Source: Clavibacter michiganensis
GTDB taxonomy: Bacteria; Actinomycetota; Actinomycetes; Actinomycetales; Microbacteriaceae
Assembly (NCBI RefSeq): GCF_021216655.1
Contig: NZ_CP080437.1
Span: forward strand, 992,001-1,056,000
DNA length: 64,000 nt
Direction of reading: 5' to 3'
Within the stretch, counting starts at the first letter, position 1, and every line of letters begins with the position of its first letter. The notes beneath the pieces were generated by a model that searched no databases, was not told the origin of the DNA, and saw only the letters and a list, made by a program, of their open reading frames with translations. Below, piece by piece: positions 34,147 to 42,451 of the stretch. Made by a program: the position numbers and the translations under genes.

Positions 34147-35195
34147 CCGGCGGACCCGGAGGCGGGATCCGCGGCCTCGGCGAACCGTGGCTCGAACAGC
34201 TCGTCGAGCGCGGTGTCGACCTCGCCCTGGTCCGGCACGTCGCCGGACTCCACGAGGATCGGGCCGACGCGCTCCAGCACGGCGCGCTGCGCGTCGCCGG
34301 GGACGGGATCCACGCCGAGGTTCGTGCGGTCGATCACCGTGGAGGCGACGGCGGGGTCGATCGCGGCGGCCTGCGCGAGGATCGCCGCCGTCTCGTCGGG
34401 GTGCTCGACGGCCCAGGCGCGGGCCTCCTCGTAGGAGTCCACGACGGCCTGCGCGAGGTCGGGCGACGCGTCGAGGAACGACTGCGTCGCGTTCAGGAAC
34501 CCGTAGGTCGCGAAGTCGACGTTCCGGTACAGCAGCGTGGATCCCGCTTCGGCCTCGCTCGCGGCCATGAGCGGGTCGAGACCCGCCCACGCGTCGACCG
34601 AGCCGTTCTCGAGGGCGGCCCGGCCGTCGGCGTGCTGGAGGTTCTGGATGGTGACGTCCGAGGCGGGGATGCCAGCCTCCTCCAGCGTCTGCAGCAGGAA
34701 GAAGTACGGGTCGGTGCCCTTCGTGGCGGCGATGTCGGCGCCGCGGAGCTGGTCGACGCTCGTGATGGGCGACCCCTTCGGCACGACGATCGCGGTCCAC
34801 TCCGGCTGCGAGTACACGTCGATGGTGCGGATGGGCGATCCGTTGGCCCGGGCGAGGAGCGCGGCCGATCCCGCCGTGGATCCCACGTCGACGGCTCCCG
34901 CGCGCAGCAGCTCGTTGGCCTTGTTCGAGCCCGCGGACTGCACCCAGTCGACCTTCACGTCCGACCCGAGCCGCTTCTCGACGAGGCCCTGGTCCTTCAC
35001 GATGAGGCTCAGCGGGTTGTAGGTCGCCCAGTCGAGGGTGAGGGTGTCCGCGCTCCAGCCCGCGCGATCCGCGGATGCGTCGGCGGCGGGGGCGACGGAC
35101 GAGCCCTCCCCCGCGGCGCATCCGACGAGGAGCATCGCGGCGGCGCCCGCGAGCGCGAGGGCGGGGAGGGATCTGCGGGGCAGGAGACGGGTCAC
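34143..35195 (-). CDS. ABC transporter solute-binding lipoprotein (SsuA/TauA-like)
   Basis: Extracytoplasmic receptor of the importer, 350 residues. The N-terminus is a lipoprotein signal: RR, a hydrophobic core, and lipobox LVGC with the lipidated Cys26, to be modified by Lgt (3862-4884). The mature part is an NMT1/SsuA-type bilobal fold: YNPLSLIVKDQGLVEKRL near the start, GAVDVGSTAGSAALL in the hinge, and DAWAGLDPLMAASE. The family fits aliphatic sulfonates, taurine, nitrate or pyrimidine-like ligands. It sits between the ATPase (72 bp) and the permease (4-bp overlap). Confidence 0.88.
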   Translation of the reverse strand: MTRLLPRRSLPALALAGAAAMLLVGCAAGEGSSVAPAADASADRAGWSADTLTLDWATYNPLSLIVKDQGLVEKRLGSDVKVDWVQSAGSNKANELLRAGAVDVGSTAGSAALLARANGSPIRTIDVYSQPEWTAIVVPKGSPITSVDQLRGADIAATKGTDPYFFLLQTLEEAGIPASDVTIQNLQHADGRAALENGSVDAWAGLDPLMAASEAEAGSTLLYRNVDFATYGFLNATQSFLDASPDLAQAVVDSYEEARAWAVEHPDETAAILAQAAAIDPAVASTVIDRTNLGVDPVPGDAQRAVLERVGPILVESGDVPDQGEVDTALDELFEPRFAEAADPASGSAG

Positions 35196-35267
35196 GGTGG
35201 GTCCTCGGTGCGGTGTCGGGTGATGCGGGCGGGTGGTGGGTGGCGGGTGCGGTGGCGCAGGTCCGGC

Positions 35268-36158
35268 TCAGCGCGCCCGGTGGCCCGGCACGCCGAGCCC
35301 CTCGAGCAGCTCGGCGCGGAGGGCGGCGAGGGTCGCGTCGCCGCGGTCGCGCGGGCGGGCGCCCGGCACCTCGAGGACGCGGCGGACGGTCGCGCCGGGC
35401 GCGGCGCCGTCCGCGGGATCCGGGCCGAGCAGCACCACGCGGTCGGCGAGGTGCAGGGCCTCGTCCACGTCGTGCGTGACGAGGAGGACCGTGGTCGGGA
35501 TGGCCTCGTGCACGTCGAGCAGGAGGTCCTGCATGCGCAGGCGCGTCAGGGCGTCGAGCGCGCCGAACGGCTCGTCGAGCACGAGGACGCGGGGCCGCCG
35601 GGCGAGCGCGCGGGCGAGCGAGGCGCGCTGGGCCATGCCGCCGGAGACCTGCCGGGGACGGAGGTCGGCGGCCTCGGCGAGGCCGGTCAGCTCGAGCAGG
35701 TCGTGCACGCGGGCGTCCAGGTCGTGCACGCGGGCGTCGCCCTCGTCGCGCGGCACGTCGCGGGGCAGGCCGAGGCGGACGTTGGCGCGGATGGTGCGCC
35801 ACGGCAGCAGGCGCGGCTCCTGGAACGCGACGGCGGAGCGCTGGTCGACGTCGCGCACGGGCGTTCCGTCGATGCGGATGGATCCGGCGTCGGGCCGGTC
35901 GAGGCCGCTCACCTGGCGCAGGAGGGTCGACTTGCCGCAGCCGGACGGCCCGAGGACCGCCACGACGTCGCCCGCGGCGAGGTCGAGGTCCACGTCCCGC
36001 AGCACCGTGCGCCGGGCCCGGGATCCGTCGCCGGCGAACGACCGTCCGACCCCGCGGAGCTCGACCGCGCCGGCGGAGCCCGCGATGGGGTCCGTGGCGG
36101 GAGCGGGCGACGCGGCGGTCGCCGGGTCGGGTCGCGATGCGGATGCGGTGACGGGCAT
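35268..36158 (-). CDS. ABC transporter ATP-binding protein (SsuB/TauB-like)
   Basis: Energy-coupling ATPase of the importer, 296 residues. Walker A GPSGCGKST (about 89-97), Q-loop FQEPRLLPW, signature VSGGMAQR, Walker B LVLDEPFGALD and the switch His in LLVTHDVDEAL are intact. A low-complexity N-terminal extension of about 30 residues precedes the domain. Between the Q-loop and signature the protein contains a perfect seven-residue repeat (DARVHDL twice) encoded by a 21-bp tandem duplication at 35697-35738. It is the first gene of the three-gene unit and lies 107 bp from nusB. Confidence 0.9.
   Translation of the reverse strand: MPVTASASRPDPATAASPAPATDPIAGSAGAVELRGVGRSFAGDGSRARRTVLRDVDLDLAAGDVVAVLGPSGCGKSTLLRQVSGLDRPDAGSIRIDGTPVRDVDQRSAVAFQEPRLLPWRTIRANVRLGLPRDVPRDEGDARVHDLDARVHDLLELTGLAEAADLRPRQVSGGMAQRASLARALARRPRVLVLDEPFGALDALTRLRMQDLLLDVHEAIPTTVLLVTHDVDEALHLADRVVLLGPDPADGAAPGATVRRVLEVPGARPRDRGDATLAALRAELLEGLGVPGHRAR
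35697..35738. repeat. Perfect 21-bp tandem duplication inside the ABC ATPase gene
   Basis: Two identical 21-bp units, 35697-35717 and 35718-35738, in frame, encoding DARVHDL twice. Likely replication slippage; it lies in a helical region between Q-loop and signature. Confidence 0.85.
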
Positions 36159-36265
36159 GACCCGACGCTAGGACGGCTCGGGCACCGGCGGACCGTCTCG
36201 CGTCACACGCGGTCGCGGGGCGTCACGCGACGTAACGGGCTGGCGGGACGCACGCCCCGCGATGG

Positions 36266-36679
36266 CTACGCCTGCGTCGCCGCGATCCGCGCCAGCATGC
36301 CGTTGACGAACGACGCCGACTCGTCCGTCGACAGCGACGACGCGAGGTCGACGCTCTCGGAGATGGCTACACCGTCCGGCACGTCGGCGTTGAAGAGGAT
36401 CTCCCAGATGCCGATGCGCAGGATCGCGCGGTCGACGGCGGGCATGCGGGCGAGCGTCCAGTTCACCGAGTACGTCTCGATGAGCTCGTCGATCTCGTCC
36501 TGGTGCGCGACGAAGCCCTCGGCGATCTCGCGCGCGTACTGCCACGACGCCTGGCGGTCGGGCTCGGCCGCGGCGCGCTGCTGCTCGACCGCGAGGGTCG
36601 CGGGGATGGACTCGCCGCGGATGTCCGCGACGTAGAGGACGTCGAGGGCGCGCTTGCGCGCCTTGGTGCGTGCGCTCAC
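36266..36679 (-). CDS. nusB: Transcription antitermination factor NusB
   Basis: RNA-binding all-helical protein that with NusE (S10) forms the rRNA antitermination complex. The 137-residue product has the N-terminal KARKRALDVLYVADIRG with the basic boxA-binding surface and the C-terminal helices RAILRIGIWEILF and the SESVDLASSLSTDESASFVNG region typical of the family. It begins 3 bp after efp; the efp-nusB pairing is standard in actinobacteria and firmicutes. Confidence 0.96.
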   Translation of the reverse strand: MSARTKARKRALDVLYVADIRGESIPATLAVEQQRAAAEPDRQASWQYAREIAEGFVAHQDEIDELIETYSVNWTLARMPAVDRAILRIGIWEILFNADVPDGVAISESVDLASSLSTDESASFVNGMLARIAATQA

Positions 36680-36682
36680 GGG

Positions 36683-37246
36683 TCAGTCGGTGACGCGGCC
36701 GAGGTAGTCGCCCGTGCGGGTGTCCACCTTGACGCGCGTGCCCTGCTCGAGGAAGAGCGGGACCTGGATCTGGTGCCCGGTCTCGACGGTCGCGGGCTTG
36801 GTGCCGCCCGTCGATCGGTCGCCCTGCAGGCCCGGCTCCGTGTACGTGATGGTGAGCACGACGGACGCGGGCAGCTCGACGTAGAGCCCCTCGCCGTTGT
36901 GCAGCGCGACGGTCACGTCCTGGTTCTCGAGCATGAAGTTCTTCGCGTCGCCGACCTGCGCGGCGGACAGCGTGATCTGGTCGTAGTCGCTCGTGTCCAT
37001 GAACACGAAGTTCTCGCCGTCGGCGTAGAGGTACTGGAAGTCGCGGCGGTCGACCGTCTCGGTCTCGATCTTCGCGCCCGCGTTGAACGTGCGGTCGACG
37101 ACCTTGCCGCTCATCACGTTCTTGACCTTGGTGCGCACGAACGCGCCGCCCTTGCCCGGCTTCACGTGCTGGAACTCGATCACGGTCCACAGCTGGCCGT
37201 CCATGTTGAGGACGACGCCGTTCTTGATGTCAGCGGTAGAGGCCAT
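36683..37246 (-). CDS. efp: Translation elongation factor P
   Basis: Rescues ribosomes stalled at polyproline. The 187-residue protein has the three beta-domains of EF-P, with the tip loop [10 protein letters not shown] and Lys32 at the position that is modified in many bacteria. No epmA/epmB/earP-type modification gene is in the window. Proline-rich clients here include MltG with its Ala-Pro repeat and SecD. It lies 110 bp from aroQ and 3 bp from nusB. Confidence 0.97.
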   Translation of the reverse strand: MASTADIKNGVVLNMDGQLWTVIEFQHVKPGKGGAFVRTKVKNVMSGKVVDRTFNAGAKIETETVDRRDFQYLYADGENFVFMDTSDYDQITLSAAQVGDAKNFMLENQDVTVALHNGEGLYVELPASVVLTITYTEPGLQGDRSTGGTKPATVETGHQIQVPLFLEQGTRVKVDTRTGDYLGRVTD

Positions 37247-37354
37247 GCGGGGAGGGTCCTTGCCTGTTCGACGAGCGGGAGGTGCGGCGTCGGTGCGGCC
37301 GCACGGGGATGCCGTGCGCCGACCTGTGCGGGCGGCGGGGCGATCCGAGGGATC

Positions 37355-37360
37355 AGCCTA
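37355..37360 (-). promoter_or_regulatory. Candidate efp-nusB -10 box overlapping the aroQ stop
   Basis: TAGGCT fits TANNNT and includes the aroQ TAG stop. It would give an efp leader of about 100 nt. No good -35 is visible. Confidence 0.25.
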
Positions 37361-37798
37361 ACGGGTGCCGGTCACGACGTGCGCGAGGGCCAGGAGGTAC
37401 GAGCCCTGCCCGAGCCCCGCGATGACGCCCGTCGCGACGGGCGAGATGACGCTGGTGTGCCGGAACTCCTCGCGCGCGTGCGGGTTCGAGATGTGCACCT
37501 CGATGAGGGTGATGCCGGCCTTCGTGACGAGCGCCGCGGCGTCGCGGAGCGCGTACGAGTAGTGCGTGAACGCCGCGGGGTTCATGATCACGGGGCTCCG
37601 GGTGTCGACGGCCTCGTGCAGCCAGCCGATGAGGGTCGCCTCGTCGTCGGTCTGCCTGAGGTCGATCTCGACGTCGTCGGGCGCGAACGCGACGAGCTCG
37701 CGGCGGAGGTCGTCGAGCGATCCCGTGCCGTACACGTCGGGCTCGCGGCTGCCGAGCCGTCCGAGGTTGGGGCCGTTGAGGACGAGCACGCGTGACAT
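37358..37798 (-). CDS. aroQ: 3-dehydroquinate dehydratase, type II
   Basis: Third step of the shikimate pathway, trans-dehydration by a dodecameric flavodoxin-fold enzyme. The 146-residue protein has the lid motif NGPNLGRLGSREPDVYG with the catalytic Arg18 and Tyr23, the NPAAFTHYS loop and the catalytic His in EVHISNPHAREEFR. The ATG at 37796-37798 is preferred over a GTG two codons upstream, because the protein then begins SRVLVLNGPNLG as in homologues. It follows the SDR gene in the aro run. Confidence 0.96.
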   Translation of the reverse strand: MSRVLVLNGPNLGRLGSREPDVYGTGSLDDLRRELVAFAPDDVEIDLRQTDDEATLIGWLHEAVDTRSPVIMNPAAFTHYSYALRDAAALVTKAGITLIEVHISNPHAREEFRHTSVISPVATGVIAGLGQGSYLLALAHVVTGTR

Positions 37799-37830
37799 GC
37801 GCACCAGCCTAGGGCGCGGCCCGGGTCCGC

Positions 37831-38616
37831 TCAGCCGACGCTCTGGCCGCCGTCGGAGCGGATGCGCTGGCCGTTGATCCAGCCGCCCTCCGCCGACAGC
37901 AGGAAGCAGACGAGCGCGGCCGCGTCGCGGGGCTCGGCGAGCCGGCCGCGGGGCGTGGCCTGCCGGAGGCCCTCGCGCAGCTCGGGAGTGAACCAGCCGG
38001 TGTCGGTGGGCCCGGGATCCACCAGGTTCGCTGTAACGCGCACGTGCTCGAGCTCGCGCGCGGCCGCGATGACGATGCGATCGAGCGCCGCCTTGCTCGC
38101 GCCGTACGGCACGTTGCCCACCACGTGGTCGCTCGTGAGCGCCACGATGCGGCCGGCGCCGGGCTCGGCGCGGTACCGCCGGGCGAAGCCCTGGATGAGC
38201 TGGAGCGACGCCCGCACGTTGACGGCGAGGTGCCGGTCGAGGGCCTCCACGGTCGTGTCGAGGAGCCCGCTGTCGACCGACTCGGCGTGGCTGAGGACGA
38301 GGCCCGTGATCGGGCCGAGCTCGCGCTCGACCCCGTCGAGGATCCGCTCGGCCGCGCCCGTGTCCATCAGGTCGGCCTCGATCGCGTGCGCGCGTCCGCC
38401 GGCGCGCTCGACGGCCTCGGCGACCCGCGCCGGGTCGTCGGGCTGCGGGCCCCAGGGCATGCGCGCGTCGTAGGCCGACCAGTACGAGAAGGCGACGTCC
38501 CAGCCGCCGAGTGCCAGGTCCTCGGCGATGGCCGCGCCGAGCCCCGCGACCCGGCCGACGCCCGTGATCAGCGCGACGGGCCGGACGGGCGCGTCGGGAT
38601 GCGCGGGGTCGCTCAC
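37831..38616 (-). CDS. Short-chain dehydrogenase/reductase inserted in the aro operon
   Basis: A 261-residue classical-type SDR. The cofactor loop is TGVGRVAGLGAAIA (about residues 18-31) and the catalytic Tyr-Lys pair is in PYGASKAALDR (YxxxK, about residues 170-180). The nearest catalytic Ser candidate is in ALTSDHV. The C-terminus ends in the SDR motif GGWINGQRIRSDGG. Its substrate is unknown; the sequence resembles FabG-like 3-oxoacyl reductases. It starts with a GTG overlapping the aroB stop by 4 bp (GTGA), so it is fully built into the aro operon. Whether it acts on a shikimate-related compound is speculation. Confidence 0.88.
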   Translation of the reverse strand: MSDPAHPDAPVRPVALITGVGRVAGLGAAIAEDLALGGWDVAFSYWSAYDARMPWGPQPDDPARVAEAVERAGGRAHAIEADLMDTGAAERILDGVERELGPITGLVLSHAESVDSGLLDTTVEALDRHLAVNVRASLQLIQGFARRYRAEPGAGRIVALTSDHVVGNVPYGASKAALDRIVIAAARELEHVRVTANLVDPGPTDTGWFTPELREGLRQATPRGRLAEPRDAAALVCFLLSAEGGWINGQRIRSDGGQSVG

Positions 38617-39743
38617 GAGCCGATCTCCTGGTACGCCGCGAACAGCAGCGCCTCCTCGGGACCGTTGAGCACGCTCGCCCGGCCGACGCCGTCGAGCACG
38701 ATGAAGCGCATCATGTCGCCGCGCGCCTTCTTGTCGCGCTTCATGCTCGCGACGAGCGTGGGCCAGCGGCCGACGGGGTAGCTGGTGGGCAGGTCGAGCG
38801 AGTCGAGGATCCGCCGGTGCCGGTCGACCGCCTCGTCGGACAGCGAGCGCGTGAGGCGCGAGAGCTCAGCGGCGAACACCATGCCCACCGCGACGGCCGC
38901 GCCGTGCCGCCAGCGGTAGCGCTCGGCGTGCTCGATGGCGTGGCCGAGCGTGTGGCCGTAGTTGAGGATCTCGCGGCGGCCCTTCTCGGTGAAGTCCTCC
39001 CCCACGACCTCGGCCTTCATCGCGATCGACAGCTCCACGACGCGGCGGAACTCGGGGGTCGTGGGATCCGTGACGCGCGCGACGTCCCGCTCGATGACGT
39101 CCAGGATCTCCGGCACCGCGATGAACCCCGCCTTCACGATCTCCGCGAAGCCCGTGACGATCTCGTTGCGCGGCAGGGTCGCCAGCAGGTCGAGGTCGAC
39201 GATGACGGCGGTCGGCGCGTAGAAGGCGCCGACGAGGTTCTTGCCCTCTGACGTGTTGATGCCGGTCTTGCCGCCGACGGCCGCGTCGACCATGGCGAGC
39301 ACCGTCGTCGGGATCTGGATGAGCATCACGCCGCGCAGCCACGTCGCCGCGACGAACCCGCCGAGGTCGGTGGTGGCGCCGCCGCCGAGCGTGATGACGG
39401 CGTCCGAGCGCGTGAAGTCGGTGGTGCCCATGATCTTCCAGCAGAACGCGGCGACCTCGACGCGCTTGGCGCCCTCGGCGTCGGGCACCTCCGCGAGGTA
39501 CACCTCCACGTCGCCCTGCAGGCGCTCCCGCAGGCGGGACGCCTCCTCGGCGAGGGCGGGCGCGTGCACGATGAGCACCTTGCGCACGCGCGGGCCGAGC
39601 AGCGCGCCCACGCCCTGGACGAGGCCGCGACCGACGGTGACGTCGTAGCCGGGGGTGCCGGAGACGCGGATCACGGTGGCCGCGGCGGGCTCGGGGGCGG
39701 CGCTCCCGGCGGCGTGGCTCTCGGCGGGGATCGATTCGGTCAT
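38613..39743 (-). CDS. aroB: 3-dehydroquinate synthase
   Basis: Second step of the shikimate pathway, converting DAHP to 3-dehydroquinate with NAD and Zn. The 376-residue protein has the NAD loop TLGGGATTDLGGFVA, the phosphate/NAD motif PTTVLAMVDAAVGGKTG, and zinc ligands in ILNYGHTLGHAIE and the preceding Glu region. An N-terminal Ala/Pro-rich extension of about 24 residues precedes the domain. The ATG overlaps the aroK stop (ATGA). Confidence 0.97.
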   Translation of the reverse strand: MTESIPAESHAAGSAAPEPAAATVIRVSGTPGYDVTVGRGLVQGVGALLGPRVRKVLIVHAPALAEEASRLRERLQGDVEVYLAEVPDAEGAKRVEVAAFCWKIMGTTDFTRSDAVITLGGGATTDLGGFVAATWLRGVMLIQIPTTVLAMVDAAVGGKTGINTSEGKNLVGAFYAPTAVIVDLDLLATLPRNEIVTGFAEIVKAGFIAVPEILDVIERDVARVTDPTTPEFRRVVELSIAMKAEVVGEDFTEKGRREILNYGHTLGHAIEHAERYRWRHGAAVAVGMVFAAELSRLTRSLSDEAVDRHRRILDSLDLPTSYPVGRWPTLVASMKRDKKARGDMMRFIVLDGVGRASVLNGPEEALLFAAYQEIGS

Positions 39744-40231
39744 GGCTGCCTCTCCCGGGCGAAGCGCTCGATCTCGCGCGCGATGCGCGGGAGCGGGCGG
39801 TCGGAGGTGTCGATGGTCAGGTCGGCGAGCGAGCGGTACAGCTCCTCGCGGTCGGCGACGATGCGACGCCAGCTCTCGAGGCCGTCGACGAGCGGGCGGT
39901 CGTGGCCGCGGATCCGCGCGCGCACCGCGTGCTCGCTCACGGTGAGGAGCACGACCCGGCAGGCCGCCAGGTCGGCGCGCGTCGCGGGGTCGAGGACCGC
40001 TCCCCCGCCGAGCGAGACGACGCCGTCCTCCGCGAGCGCGGCGGCGACCTGGGCGCGCTCGAGCTGGCGGAACCGCGGCTCGCCGTGCTCGCGGAAGATG
40101 TCGGCGATGGATCCGTGCGCCTGCACGATCGCGCGGTCCGTGTCGGTGAACGGCAGCCCCAGGGCCTTCGCCACGCGCCGGCCGACCGTGGTCTTGCCCG
40201 CGCCGGGCGGGCCGATCAGGACGACCGGCAC
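39740..40231 (-). CDS. aroK: Shikimate kinase
   Basis: Phosphorylates shikimate with ATP. The 163-residue P-loop protein has Walker A LIGPPGAGKTTVGR, the shikimate-binding DTDRAIVQ and SLGGGAVLD, and the lid arginine in RARIRGHDRPLV. The start is a GTG at 40229-40231, two bases past the aroC stop; longer upstream frame is shadow of aroC. It is coupled to aroB by an ATGA overlap. Confidence 0.95.
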   Translation of the reverse strand: MPVVLIGPPGAGKTTVGRRVAKALGLPFTDTDRAIVQAHGSIADIFREHGEPRFRQLERAQVAAALAEDGVVSLGGGAVLDPATRADLAACRVVLLTVSEHAVRARIRGHDRPLVDGLESWRRIVADREELYRSLADLTIDTSDRPLPRIAREIERFARERQP

Positions 40232-40233
40232 GG

Positions 40234-41472
40234 TCAGGCCTCGGGTGCCGCCGGCGGCGCGGCGTCCGCCTCGTCCACGAGGTCGGCGCCGGTGCGGCGG
40301 CCCTCGGGGATCGCGTCGAGGTAGCCGCGGAGGTTGCGCAGGGTCTCGCCCACGGAGTCGCCGCCGAACTTCTCCAGCACGGCGTCGGCGAGCGTGAGCG
40401 CCACCATGGCCTCGGCGACGACGCCCGCGGCCGGGACCGCGCACACGTCGGATCGCTGGTGGTTCGCGGGGGCCGCGCCGCCCGTGGCGGTGTCGATGGT
40501 GCGGAGGGCGCGCGGCACGGTCGCGATGGGCTTCATGCCCGCGCGGACGCGGAGGACCGTGCCCGTCGACATGCCGCCCTCGGTGCCGCCGGCGCGGTCC
40601 GTGGACCGGCCGATGCCGGCGTCCGTCGAGAACAGCTCGTCGTGGGCCTCGGACCCGCGGCGCGTGGTCGTGAGGAAGCCGTCGCCGACCTCGACGCCCT
40701 TGATCGCCTGGATGCCCATGAGCGCGGCCGCGAGCTTGGAGTCGAGGCGGCGGTCCCAGTGCACGTGCGATCCGAGGCCGGGCGGCAGGTCGTAGGCGAG
40801 GACCTCGACGACGCCGCCGACCGTGTCGCCGCTGGACTTCGTGTCGTCCACCTCGGCGACCATGCGGGCGCTGGTCTCGGGGTGGAAGCAGCGCAGCGGA
40901 TCCGCGTCCAGCGCGTCCACGTCGGCGGGCGTCGGCAGCGGGGCGCCCTCGGGCACGCGTACGGGGCCGATGGAGAGCGTGTGGCTGACGAGCGTGATCC
41001 CCAGCTCGGCGAGGAACGCGCGCGCCACTGCGCCGAGCGCGACGCGGGCCGCGGTCTCGCGGGCGCTCGCGCGCTCGAGGACGGGTCGCGCCTCGTCGAA
41101 GTCGTACTTCTGCATGCCCACCAGGTCGGCGTGGCCGGGGCGGGGACGCGTGAGGGCCGCGGCACGCGCGCCCTGCAGCTTCTCCGGATCCACCGGCTCG
41201 GGGCTCATGATGTCGACCCACTTGGGCCACTCCGTGTTGCCGATGCGCACCGCGATGGGGCTGCCGAGCGTGCGCCCGTGGACCACGCCGGTGGAGAGGC
41301 TCAGCTCGTCCTGCTCGAACGCCATGCGCGCGCCGCGGCCGTAGCCGAGCTTGCGACGGGCGAGGTCGGCGCGGATGCCGTCGAGGCTGACGGGCACGCC
41401 CGCGGGCAGACCCTCCAGGACGGCGATGAGTTCGGGGCCGTGGGATTCCCCGGCGGTGAGCCAACGCAGCAT
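40234..41472 (-). CDS. aroC: Chorismate synthase
   Basis: Forms chorismate from EPSP with reduced FMN, supplying TrpE in this same window. The 412-residue protein has the family signatures: [14 protein letters not shown] near the start, the RxxxGR-type phosphate site GYGRGARM, and the later [12 protein letters not shown] and FRAGMKP-like RVRAGMKP motifs. An Ala/Pro tail closes the protein. It is the second aro gene after aroE, separated by an 88-bp gap with a short duplication (41502-41583). Confidence 0.97.
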   Translation of the reverse strand: MLRWLTAGESHGPELIAVLEGLPAGVPVSLDGIRADLARRKLGYGRGARMAFEQDELSLSTGVVHGRTLGSPIAVRIGNTEWPKWVDIMSPEPVDPEKLQGARAAALTRPRPGHADLVGMQKYDFDEARPVLERASARETAARVALGAVARAFLAELGITLVSHTLSIGPVRVPEGAPLPTPADVDALDADPLRCFHPETSARMVAEVDDTKSSGDTVGGVVEVLAYDLPPGLGSHVHWDRRLDSKLAAALMGIQAIKGVEVGDGFLTTTRRGSEAHDELFSTDAGIGRSTDRAGGTEGGMSTGTVLRVRAGMKPIATVPRALRTIDTATGGAAPANHQRSDVCAVPAAGVVAEAMVALTLADAVLEKFGGDSVGETLRNLRGYLDAIPEGRRTGADLVDEADAAPPAAPEA

Positions 41473-41501
41473 GACCCCATCCTCCCACAGCGACAGGGAC
41501 G

Positions 41502-41583
41502 GACCCGCGGGTCTGGCGCCGGTCCGGGGCCTCCCGCAGCGGCAGGTACCGACCCGCGGTTCAGGCGCCGGTCCAGGGCCTCC
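41502..41583. repeat. Imperfect 33-bp direct repeat at the aroE 3' end
   Basis: Copy 1 is 41502-41534 in the aroE-aroC gap; copy 2 is 41551-41583 and covers the aroE stop and last codons. The copies agree at 30 of 33 bases. It looks like a local duplication of the aroE end. Confidence 0.75.
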
Positions 41584-42451
41584 GCGGATCGCGGCCGACG
41601 CTCGCGAGCATCGCCGCCAGCACGCGCTCCTCGCCGGGCAGCGGCCGTTCCGCGTCCGCGGCGACGAACAGCCGCACCTGGCCGAGCGCCTGCTGCACGA
41701 GCATGTCGATCCCCGGCACGACGCGGCCGCCCGCGCGCTCCCACGCCGACGCGATCCCGGTGGGCCACGGCGCGTACGTCACGTCGAGGAGCACGGTCGC
41801 CTCCGGCAGGCTGCCAGGCAGCGGCACGGCCGCGGCGGCGTCGCCGGGGAGGGTGCTGATCGCGGTGTCGGCGTCGCGGAGCTCGGCCGCCGCGTCGTCG
41901 AGCGGGATGGTCAGGAGCGCGATGCCCAGCTCGTCGGCCAGCGGCGCGAGCTCCCGCCCCTGCTCCGGCCGGCGGGCCGCGACGACGACCTCGCGCGCGC
42001 CCATGCGGGCCAGCGCGACGACGGCCGAGCGCGCCGTGGATCCGGCGCCCAGCACCACGGCCCGCCCCGAGCGCTCGACGCCGGCCGCCCCGAGCGCGCG
42101 GACGATGCCCGCGACGTCCGTGTTCGCGCCCCACCGGACGACGGCCCCCGCCGCGTCGCGCTCGAGCAGCAGCGTGTTGGCCGCGCCCGCGAGCCGGGCC
42201 GTGTCGTCGACCAGGTCGAGGAGCGGCAGCACGTCGCGCTTGAGCGGCATGGTGAGCGAGAGGCCGCGCCAGTCGGATCCGAGACCCGCGACGAACGCGC
42301 CGAGGTCCGCCCCCGTGCACTCCACCGCCTCGTAGGTCCAGTCGAGCCCGAGCACCTCATACGCCGCGGCGTGCAGCCGCGGCGACAGCGAGTGCGCGAT
42401 GGGGCTGCCGAGGACCGCCAGCCGCACGGCCGACGTCCGCGGATCAGCCAT
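41561..42451 (-). CDS. aroE: Shikimate dehydrogenase
   Basis: NADPH-dependent reduction of 3-dehydroshikimate to shikimate. The 296-residue protein has the substrate motif [17 protein letters not shown], the catalytic Lys in LTMPLKRDV, the catalytic Asp in NTDVAGI, and a Rossmann cofactor domain with [13 protein letters not shown]. The NADPH phosphate-binding basic patch follows in AARRPEQ. It starts inside the last codons of mltG (8-bp overlap), so the aro genes are an extension of the alaS-ruvX-mltG transcript. Its 3' end is part of a local duplication. Confidence 0.95.
   Translation of the reverse strand: MADPRTSAVRLAVLGSPIAHSLSPRLHAAAYEVLGLDWTYEAVECTGADLGAFVAGLGSDWRGLSLTMPLKRDVLPLLDLVDDTARLAGAANTLLLERDAAGAVVRWGANTDVAGIVRALGAAGVERSGRAVVLGAGSTARSAVVALARMGAREVVVAARRPEQGRELAPLADELGIALLTIPLDDAAAELRDADTAISTLPGDAAAAVPLPGSLPEATVLLDVTYAPWPTGIASAWERAGGRVVPGIDMLVQQALGQVRLFVAADAERPLPGEERVLAAMLASVGRDPRRPWTGA

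Noticed and set aside
37342-37354. Short gatcc/ggatc palindrome downstream of aroQ
   Set aside because: A 5-bp stem is too short to call a terminator in this GC-rich sequence.
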